Part shown: positions 1-5,345 of the stretch, piece by piece
How the letters are laid out: each line of letters starts with the position of its first letter
Position numbering within the stretch: the first letter of the stretch is position 1
Translations under genes and position numbers: made by a program
Notes under the pieces: generated by a model
The model's database searches: none
What the model was told of the DNA's origin: nothing
The model's input: the letters and a program-made list of their open reading frames with translations, nothing else
NCBI GenBank assembly: GCA_003641675.1
Contig: QNBI01000171.1
Location: 1 to 5,345 of the forward strand
Direction: 5' to 3'
Origin: Spirochaetota bacterium
GTDB taxonomy: Bacteria > Spirochaetota > Spirochaetia > SZUA-6
Length of the DNA: 5,345 nt

Positions 1-1
1 A

Positions 2-550
2 AATACCGATAATAACAAAATATACAGGAACGCAATAGAAAAGGTTGTATCTCTTTTAAACGGTAAAAAAGTAAAAACGCCACCTTCCTTTATTTCGAAA
101 ACAAAAGCTAAAAGGGTCGAAGTAATTAGCATTCCGAAAAAAGAAACAATTAAAGCGCCTCCCAAAAAAGAGGCTTTAAAAGCTAAACCTTCAGCACCCG
201 AAGCAAAACCAGGCGGCAAAAAGCGTATGACCCCCATGTATTCTATTCCCGTTACAAATGAACTTTTTCATAACGGGAATGTAGAAGCATGGAAAAAAAT
301 TATCCAAAGCTATAGAACAAAACATCCCGACCTTGATGTCTATATATTCTACGAAGGTGAAAGAATACATGATATTAATACTCTCTTTAAATGGGGAAAG
401 GTTAAACACGGAAGTGCAATATTAATATCAGTTGCAGGTGAAAATATTAAAGATGTGGCAAAACTCCAGAGATACCTTAAACAGGGGGCAAGTCCCATGT
501 TCGAAGCTTTCCTGAGGTTCCCTGTAAATACTATATTAAATCTTTTTTAA
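2..550 (+). CDS. C-terminal part of an unrecognised protein: Lys/Pro/Ala-rich linker plus a C-terminal alpha/beta domain (5' end outside the window)
   Basis: The frame is open from base 2 to the TAA at 548-550, giving 182 visible residues, and the true start lies upstream of the window. An ATG at 227 is in frame, but coding-like sequence continues before it without a stop, so I do not use it as the start. Visible residues 1-21 look helical. Residues about 22-75 form a basic, low-complexity linker rich in Lys, Pro and Ala (PPKKEALKAKPSAPEAKP). Residues about 76-182 form a compact domain with alternating strands and helices, containing IFYEGERIHDINTLFKWGK and ending in FPVNTILNLF. No signal peptide or membrane segment is visible in this part. 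I do not recognise the family and assign no function. I have only a weak impression that similar C-terminal domains occur in spirochaetes. The gene lies 33 bases upstream of the PPDK-like gene on the same strand, so cotranscription is likely. Confidence 0.85.
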   Translation, partial: NTDNNKIYRNAIEKVVSLLNGKKVKTPPSFISKTKAKRVEVISIPKKETIKAPPKKEALKAKPSAPEAKPGGKKRMTPMYSIPVTNELFHNGNVEAWKKIIQSYRTKHPDLDVYIFYEGERIHDINTLFKWGKVKHGSAILISVAGENIKDVAKLQRYLKQGASPMFEAFLRFPVNTILNLF

Positions 551-556
551 GATGTT

Positions 557-573
557 ATTAATTAAAAATTAAT
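557..573 (+). repeat. AT-only inverted repeat in the intergenic gap, just upstream of the ribosome site
   Basis: ATTAATT (557-563) and AATTAAT (567-573) are perfect reverse complements around an AAA loop. The stem is seven A-T pairs, so it should be weak in RNA. It ends immediately before the GAGG ribosome site at 574-577. No T-run follows, so it is not a terminator. It could be a chance result of AT-rich sequence, or it could keep the ribosome site clear of other structure. Confidence 0.4.
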
Positions 574-577
574 GAGG
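574..577 (+). promoter_or_regulatory. Ribosome binding site (GAGG) that selects the 584 start of the PPDK-like gene
   Basis: GAGG lies 6 bases before the ATG at 584, a normal Shine-Dalgarno spacing. The in-frame ATG at 572 overlaps the start of this element and has only A/T-rich sequence upstream (ATTAATTAAAAATTA) with no purine-rich site. The 584 start is therefore preferred, which removes four residues (MRPN) from the longest open frame. Confidence 0.7.
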
Positions 578-583
578 CCTAAT

Positions 584-3220
584 ATGAAAAAAAACATACA
601 TTATTTCAGTAAAAGTGATTTTATCAGCAAAGAAAATATCCTGGAGAAGATAGGAATAAGAGGAAGACGAGCCATGGAGCTTGCATCCCTCAATTTACCA
701 ATACTTCCCGGTTTTGTAATAGATGCTGATATTTCATCACATCTGGATAAGTACGAAATTGTAGAGGATATAAAACCATTTTTTTCAAATATAAGCAGTT
801 TAACGGGAAAACAATATAACAGCCCGGATAATCCTATGCTTATTAAAGTTGTAATAAGTCCCAATTTGGTGATTGCCACGTATCCGACTCTTCATAATTT
901 TGGCCTTTCTGATAAAACTATACCCGGTTTTGCAAAATATGTCGGTGAAAATTTTTGCTATCACGAAGTGCAGTTTCTTATAAAAGGATTTCTAAATGTT
1001 GAAGCCAGAATTTTTGAACTTGACGGAAATGATGAAAAATATAAAGAGTACAAAAAGGCTGTAGAATCTATTTCCAAAGAACTCGAAAATAATGATAATG
1101 CCCAGCAGAGGAAAAAACGGATTGAAAAATATAAACCACTACTACCGAATAATTTTTTCTCGGATGCATATACCCAGCTAAAAATCTCGCTCAATGAAAT
1201 TAGTAAATTATTAAAGCTTGACGATCAGAACCAGGAAGATACAGCTCTGCTTATCCAGCCGATGGTTTACGGAAATTACGGCAAAGATTCTGCAAGCGGA
1301 GACTTCTATTCTAGAAATATAATCACAGGAGAAAAGAAACTCTACGGTCATTATTTTCAGAATAAATTCAACGAAATAGGTGCTACGGGTAAGGATATAA
1401 ATACAATATCCAAAACATATTTAAAAGAATTAGAAGATATAGCGCACCGTATTGAAGATCATTTCAAGGAAATTCGCTCTATACGCTTTACAATAGAAAA
1501 CAAGAGACTATGGATTATTGATCAGAGAGCTGTAATGACCAAATCCGCACAGGCAGATATCAAAACTCTGCTTGATCTTTTTAAAAGGAAGAAAATCGAA
1601 AAAAAATATGCTGTTAAAAATGTAAAACCTCAGCAGCTTAATGAAATACTCCATCCTATAATAAACATCGATTCGGTAGAAAAACTTCCTGTTATAAACG
1701 GGGGTATCGCAGGTGCTCCCGGAGCAGCAATAGGCAGGGTCTTTTTCTCCACCGAGAGTCTTATAAACGAGTTTAGGAGCGCGCAGAAAAAAGGAGGAGA
1801 TACAAATTTAATTCTATGTATGCCTGCTACATTTGCAGAAGACGTTAAGGCTATAGAAGTTGCAAAGGGTGTACTTTCCACAGAGGGCGGATATGCAGCT
1901 CATGCATCTGTTGTTGCCAGGCAATACGGCAAGGTATCTTTAGTTAAGACAGATTTAAAAATAAGCGGTAAGAAAGCTAATATAGGAGATACGGTTATCA
2001 GAGAGGGCGATTACATTACCTTAAATGTTCCCTATTATGATGAACCTTCTATTTACATTGGTAAAGCTGAACTAATAGAACCGGACCCTAAAGATTCCGG
2101 TTTGCTTGATTATCTTGAACTCGTTAAATCTTTTGTAAAAGATTTTAATGTACGAGCAAATGCAGACAATCCAAGAGATGCAGCTCTTTCGCGATCTTTC
2201 GGTGCTTCCGGTATAGGCCTTTGTAGAACTGAACATATGTTTTTTCATGCTGACAGAATTAATGTTTTCAGGGAAATGATTTTATCAGATTCAAAAGAAG
2301 ATAGGCTGAAAGCTCTTGATAAACTAAGACCCATGCAACAGACAGACTTCTACAAAATATTCAAAATAATGGAAGGATATGAAACAACAATACGACTGCT
2401 GGATGCCCCCCTTCATGAATTTTTACCTCATAATGAAGATGAGATGGGTGCTTTTATAGCTTACCTCAAGAAACAGAAAGGCGGTAAAAATCTATCGGAG
2501 AAGGTAATCCGGGCCCGCTGCGATGCTATTAAAGAATTTAATCCCATGCTCGGCCATAGAGGGTGCAGAATTGCAGTTTCCTATCCGGAAATATATGAAA
2601 TGCAGGTCAAAGCGATTTTCGAAGCTGTATATATGCTTAAGAAAGAAGGCATACACGTCCATCCGGAAATTATGATTCCACTTATAATGAATGAAAACGA
2701 ACTTAAATTAATTGTTTACGGGAAAAAAATAGAAGGAAAGTCAATAAAAGGGCTTGTTGATATAGAAAAAGAAATACGTGAAGAGGCTAAATCGGAACCT
2801 GTAGAGTATAAGATAGGCACTATGATAGAGCTTCCGGTAGCAGCCCTTGGAGCAGGTGATATAGCAAAGTATGCTCAGTTTTTTTCTTTCGGTACAAATG
2901 ATTTAACGCAGACAACAATCGGGCTTTCTAGAGATGACTTTAACAGCTTTATGCCCGATTACACACAGTTCGACCTCCTGGAAGAAAATCCCTTTAAACT
3001 GCTCGACAAACATGTGAAAGAACTTGTAAGTATTGCTGTCAAAAAAGGAAGAATGACAAGGCCAGACCTTGTTACCGGACTCTGTGGAGAACACGGAGCT
3101 GTGCCGGAGAATATACGATTCTGTATGGATACCGGCTTAAATTATGTTTCATGCTCATCTTATTCTATACCGATATCTCTGCTCGCTATCGCTCAGTATA
3201 ATATTGAAAAAGCAGAGTAA
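584..3220 (+). CDS. Pyruvate phosphate dikinase family protein with a degenerate ATP-grasp domain
   Basis: The product (878 residues) matches PPDK in length (874 in Clostridium symbiosum) and in domain order: N-terminal ATP-grasp domain (about 1-345), phosphohistidine swivel domain (about 370-465) and C-terminal PEP/pyruvate TIM barrel (about 500-870). Canonical PPDK interconverts PEP + AMP + PPi with pyruvate + ATP + Pi in the cytoplasm. Recalled C. symbiosum residues align as follows. The swivel His455 is His440 in GGYAAHASVVAR. The PEP-site Arg561, Arg617, Glu745, Asn768, Asp769 and Cys831 are kept as Arg548, Arg604, Glu749, Asn772, Asp773 and Cys834. The ATP-site residues Lys22, Arg92, Asp321, Glu323 and Gln335 are replaced by Arg26, Val90, Ser299, Arg301 and Asp313, while Arg337 is kept as Arg315. 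The frame is intact over its whole length, so it does not look like a decaying gene. I leave the symbol ppdK off because dikinase activity is doubtful. Membership of the family is near certain and the reaction is not. The start at 584 is chosen for its GAGG site. Confidence 0.93.
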   Translation: MKKNIHYFSKSDFISKENILEKIGIRGRRAMELASLNLPILPGFVIDADISSHLDKYEIVEDIKPFFSNISSLTGKQYNSPDNPMLIKVVISPNLVIATYPTLHNFGLSDKTIPGFAKYVGENFCYHEVQFLIKGFLNVEARIFELDGNDEKYKEYKKAVESISKELENNDNAQQRKKRIEKYKPLLPNNFFSDAYTQLKISLNEISKLLKLDDQNQEDTALLIQPMVYGNYGKDSASGDFYSRNIITGEKKLYGHYFQNKFNEIGATGKDINTISKTYLKELEDIAHRIEDHFKEIRSIRFTIENKRLWIIDQRAVMTKSAQADIKTLLDLFKRKKIEKKYAVKNVKPQQLNEILHPIINIDSVEKLPVINGGIAGAPGAAIGRVFFSTESLINEFRSAQKKGGDTNLILCMPATFAEDVKAIEVAKGVLSTEGGYAAHASVVARQYGKVSLVKTDLKISGKKANIGDTVIREGDYITLNVPYYDEPSIYIGKAELIEPDPKDSGLLDYLELVKSFVKDFNVRANADNPRDAALSRSFGASGIGLCRTEHMFFHADRINVFREMILSDSKEDRLKALDKLRPMQQTDFYKIFKIMEGYETTIRLLDAPLHEFLPHNEDEMGAFIAYLKKQKGGKNLSEKVIRARCDAIKEFNPMLGHRGCRIAVSYPEIYEMQVKAIFEAVYMLKKEGIHVHPEIMIPLIMNENELKLIVYGKKIEGKSIKGLVDIEKEIREEAKSEPVEYKIGTMIELPVAALGAGDIAKYAQFFSFGTNDLTQTTIGLSRDDFNSFMPDYTQFDLLEENPFKLLDKHVKELVSIAVKKGRMTRPDLVTGLCGEHGAVPENIRFCMDTGLNYVSCSSYSIPISLLAIAQYNIEKAE

Positions 3221-3233
3221 AACTAATACTCTG
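3207..3233 (-). terminator. Probable intrinsic terminator of the kinase operon, nested in the end of the PPDK-like gene
   Basis: Read on the - strand, CAGAGTA (3233-3227) pairs perfectly with TACTCTG (3219-3213) around a 7-base loop that contains the kinase stop codon TAG. One C and five T (3211-3207) follow. The stem is short, with three G-C pairs, so the terminator would be weak to moderate. On the + strand the same stem has A residues before it and no T-run after it, so it would not stop transcription from the left. I see no other terminator candidate at this junction. Confidence 0.45.
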
Positions 3234-4785
3234 GATAATTAGTTATTCTCCTTATAGAATGATAGAAAGGTTTTAGTCGGGCGTACATCTTTTTGTAAAC
3301 GGCCCTGTACAGGTCGTCGTAAACAGAAATATTTTTTTTATCGGGGAGAATAGTTTCACTATCATGCGTCATTGCTTTGCTTGCAGTTTGGACGTCTAAA
3401 AAGTACTTTAAGCCTACAGAAGTATCTATTGCAGCCCCAAGGCTTGCAGTTTCAAAAATAGATGGTTTAATTACAGGAAGATTAAAAATATCTGCAGTTA
3501 TCTGTAGAGCTTTTCGGCTCTGCGAACCTCCGCCCGAAACTCTCAACTCCACTATCTTATTTCCGCCTCTCCTTTCTATTTTATTAACACCGTCCTTGAG
3601 AGCATAACACAACCCTTCAATAATTGCCCTGTATAGATGTGCGCGCGTATGAACTTCCCCGAAACCTATTATTGCACCCTTTGCCTCCGGCCCGGGTATC
3701 TTTACTCCCGGAGACCAGAATGGCTGCAGAATAAGTCCGTTAGAACCTGGTGGAACCTGATCTAAAAGATTTTCGAAAAGCATTTCGGGTTCCATACCGT
3801 TTAACTTTGCATCCATTACTTCTTTTACCCCAAATTCACGTTTAAACCACGATACAAGCCAGAATCCTCTGTAAATTTGAATTTCCGGAGAGTACATACC
3901 TGGAATGACACTGGGATAGGGTGGAATAAAAGGGATAATCTCTATGTATTTTGCTGTATTTACAGAAGCTGTTGTTGTTGTACCAAAAGACAAACCCACG
4001 GAATTGGGGTTTTTGCATCCCGCTCCCAAAATCTCGCATGCCTTGTCCGCACCGGAAGCAATTATCGGTAGATTTTCCGGAAGAGAGGTTTCAACAGCAG
4101 CTCTATGTGAGACTGTGCCGAGTATTTCTGTTGGTTTTACAAGTTTCGGAAGCTGATCTTTCGGAACTGGAAATGCCTTCCATTTCCAGTTGGAAGCTTT
4201 ACACCACCCAAACCTTTTATAGTCAAAGGGAATATATCCCACCTGTGAAGCAGAGGAGTCTCTGAATAGACCCGTTAGCTTGTATATAAGGTAACCAGAT
4301 AAAAATAAAAACTTATGCGTTTTTTCTACAATTTCCGGCTCATTCTCTATAAGCCAGTTAATTTCCGCCTCGGACTGTGCAAAGCGCACGGTTTCCATCA
4401 TATTTATAAGTCTAAAACCTAATTCGGTAATGTATCCAAGCGAACGGTATTTTTTTGTACGTCTCTGATCTGGCCATACAATTGCCGGCCGCAAAATATT
4501 ACCGTTTTTTTCTATATTAACTAAAGTTGACCTTTGAGTTGTTATTGAGAGACCCTTAATTTTATCTGATAACTCTTTATTTTTATAGAAGAAAGCATTT
4601 GTACAATCCGAAAGCTTTTTCCAGAAATATTCCGGATTTTGCTCTGCCCAACCGGGTTTAGGAGAATAGTAAGACTGTATTTGTGTTTTTTCCAGAGCAA
4701 CTATGGAGCCGTCTAAATCAAAACAGATAGTTCGTATACTCTGAGTGCCAACATCTATAGAAAGTAACAGATCGGACACTACCAC
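3223..4785 (-). CDS. FGGY-family carbohydrate kinase, substrate not identified
   Basis: The product (520 residues, normal for FGGY kinases) should phosphorylate a sugar or polyol with ATP in the cytoplasm. The first phosphate motif is SIDVGTQSIR with Asp11. A sugar-site segment, TTQRSTLVN then AIVWPDQRR (82-109), partly recalls the QRE of glycerol kinase and the NDQR of xylulokinase. The probable catalytic base is Asp247 in ASGADKACE, at the place of Asp246 in glycerol kinase. The second phosphate motif is GLSFGTTTT (264-272). Residues 370-390 resemble the second FGGY signature, with Phe375 where an aliphatic residue is usual. The adenosine motif is VSGGGSQSR (416-424), followed by ETASLGAA. 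The GADKACE segment is not one I associate with xylulo-, glycero-, ribulo-, rhamnulo- or gluconokinase; a YgcE-like uncharacterised subgroup is possible. The start is GTG at 4785 with no clear ribosome site. It lies 4 bases after the stop of the upstream gene, so translational coupling is likely. A second GTG at 4779 is an alternative. Confidence 0.93.
   Translation of the reverse strand: MVVSDLLLSIDVGTQSIRTICFDLDGSIVALEKTQIQSYYSPKPGWAEQNPEYFWKKLSDCTNAFFYKNKELSDKIKGLSITTQRSTLVNIEKNGNILRPAIVWPDQRRTKKYRSLGYITELGFRLINMMETVRFAQSEAEINWLIENEPEIVEKTHKFLFLSGYLIYKLTGLFRDSSASQVGYIPFDYKRFGWCKASNWKWKAFPVPKDQLPKLVKPTEILGTVSHRAAVETSLPENLPIIASGADKACEILGAGCKNPNSVGLSFGTTTTASVNTAKYIEIIPFIPPYPSVIPGMYSPEIQIYRGFWLVSWFKREFGVKEVMDAKLNGMEPEMLFENLLDQVPPGSNGLILQPFWSPGVKIPGPEAKGAIIGFGEVHTRAHLYRAIIEGLCYALKDGVNKIERRGGNKIVELRVSGGGSQSRKALQITADIFNLPVIKPSIFETASLGAAIDTSVGLKYFLDVQTASKAMTHDSETILPDKKNISVYDDLYRAVYKKMYARLKPFYHSIRRITNYPEY
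4165..4191. repeat. Perfect 11-bp inverted repeat with a 5-base loop inside the kinase gene
   Basis: AACTGGAAATG (4165-4175) and CATTTCCAGTT (4181-4191) are exact reverse complements around CCTTC. In the kinase message the stem surrounds a GAAGG loop and encodes residues of the NWKWKAFPV segment (199-207). No T-run follows on either strand, so it is not an intrinsic terminator. It is the strongest hairpin I found in the window. Whether it acts at the RNA level or merely reflects the protein sequence cannot be told here. Confidence 0.6.
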
Positions 4786-4789
4786 ACCA

Positions 4790-5341
4790 TTAAGAAGCCC
4801 AGATACTGAACTTTTTTAATCCTTTGATTATTGCTTCTGCGCTCTTTATAGCGTCACTCTGAGGTACTCTCGCTTCTTTATTAAGTGTCTTTGAAAAAAA
4901 TAATTTAATTGTATCAAAAACATCCTGTCTGTTGTAAAAAATAAACGCAAAATTTATACCCGTCGGTTTAAAAATTGTAAATGCAGAATAGGCAATAATC
5001 GGTTCTTTACTTATCATAACTTTGGTCTGATTTTTTGTTGTAATAATTTCTAGTTCGGAAAATCTATGAGGAATTTGTTCGTTAGAATCCCTTCTAAAAG
5101 GCTCAATATGTTTCCTGGGATAGTTAGGAGGTTGCACAAGTATAAACAGTTTGTTGCCGTCTGTCTGGAAAGTTAGTCCGTCTTCTGAAAGGTATAGGCT
5201 TTTTACTCCGTTATAGGCAACAATTTCATATTTTGAGTAAGTGGAATTGTCATTAAAAAAAGATGAGACTATATACCCTCCTTCTCTCGGAAGTTTATTT
5301 TGTGAATATGCCTGAAAAAGGTCCAAAGCTTTAGGTTGCAT
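4790..5341 (-). CDS. Unrecognised 183-residue protein, upstream partner of the FGGY kinase gene
   Basis: The frame starts with ATG at 5341-5339 and ends with TAA at 4792-4790. An in-frame TAA lies directly upstream of the ATG (5344-5342), so the gene cannot start earlier, and any ribosome site is at or beyond the window edge. I do not recognise the family. The first 20 residues look helical (LDLFQAYSQNKLPREGG). Residues about 22-140 look largely beta, with short hydrophobic strands such as KLFILVQPP and INFAFIFYN and polar turns between them. A C-terminal helical part follows (SDAIKSAEAIIKGLKKF). There is no signal peptide, membrane segment or Cys/His metal motif, so a soluble cytoplasmic protein is likely. 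It ends 4 bases before the kinase start, so the two are almost certainly one operon and its role may relate to that kinase. No reaction can be inferred. Confidence 0.8.
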   Translation of the reverse strand: MQPKALDLFQAYSQNKLPREGGYIVSSFFNDNSTYSKYEIVAYNGVKSLYLSEDGLTFQTDGNKLFILVQPPNYPRKHIEPFRRDSNEQIPHRFSELEIITTKNQTKVMISKEPIIAYSAFTIFKPTGINFAFIFYNRQDVFDTIKLFFSKTLNKEARVPQSDAIKSAEAIIKGLKKFSIWAS

Positions 5342-5345
5342 TTAT

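Noticed and set aside
227..229. ATG at 227 as the start of the left-edge gene
   Set aside because: The frame is open and coding-like back to the window edge, and no ribosome site marks this ATG. It falls at the linker-domain boundary of a longer protein.
191..409. A 72-codon open frame on the - strand over the left-edge gene
   Set aside because: It is a shadow of the + strand coding frame, which continues through it with convincing protein-like composition.
572..583. ATG at 572 as the start of the PPDK-like gene
   Set aside because: It has no Shine-Dalgarno site and overlaps the hairpin and the start of the GAGG element that serves the ATG at 584.
584..3220. Calling the PPDK-like gene a pseudogene
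   Set aside because: The frame is uninterrupted at full family length and the PEP/pyruvate domain keeps its catalytic residues. Loss is confined to the ATP site and the Thr next to the phospho-His, which points to changed function rather than decay.
3685..3713. CTCCGG/CCGGAG inverted repeat in the kinase gene
   Set aside because: The stem is only 6 bp with a 17-base loop in a locally GC-rich stretch encoding Pro and Gly, which is well within chance expectation.
3951..4265. A 104-codon open frame on the + strand, and smaller ones nearby, opposite the kinase gene
   Set aside because: They lie wholly antisense to a well-supported kinase frame, have no ribosome sites that I can see and give no recognisable protein features.
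1..5345. tRNA, rRNA, CRISPR array, transposase or attachment sites
   Set aside because: No cloverleaf, repeat-spacer pattern, transposase motif or long direct or terminal repeat was seen on either strand. The window is nearly all protein coding.

Overview
This is an AT-rich bacterial window, almost fully coding, with four protein genes in two convergent pairs. On the + strand, a gene cut by the left edge (product unknown) is followed closely by a long gene whose product has the length and domain order of pyruvate phosphate dikinase (PPDK). On the - strand, reading in from the right edge, a gene for a 183-residue protein of unknown function is followed after 4 bases by an FGGY-family carbohydrate kinase gene. 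The two pairs meet tail to tail with 2 bases between their stop codons. I see no RNA genes, mobile elements or CRISPR arrays, and no gene-free stretch longer than about 35 bases. The organism is not fixed by the sequence. AT-richness and a PPDK-type gene suit many anaerobes, and the partial protein at the left edge gives me a weak impression of Spirochaetota, which is inference only.

Left half (2-3220, + strand). The partial protein has a Lys/Pro/Ala-rich linker and then a compact C-terminal domain of about 105 residues. A 33-base gap with a GAGG ribosome site leads to the PPDK-like gene, which I start at 584 (878 residues). Its C-terminal PEP/pyruvate domain keeps every catalytic residue I can place, and its middle domain keeps the phosphorylatable histidine. 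Its N-terminal ATP-grasp domain, however, has lost five known ATP-site residues. This is the most interesting point in the window: the gene would be called ppdK by homology, yet the product probably cannot carry out the ATP half-reaction in the usual way.

Right half (3223-5341, - strand). The FGGY kinase is complete, with the ATP-site glycines and a candidate catalytic Asp247, but its sugar is not identifiable. It starts with GTG, has no clear ribosome site, and sits 4 bases behind the unknown 183-residue gene, so translational coupling is likely. Its probable terminator hairpin overlaps the end of the PPDK-like gene.

An FGGY kinase can feed phosphorylated sugar into central metabolism and a PPDK family protein acts at the PEP/pyruvate node, but the two pairs are transcribed toward each other, so the sequence shows no operon linking them.
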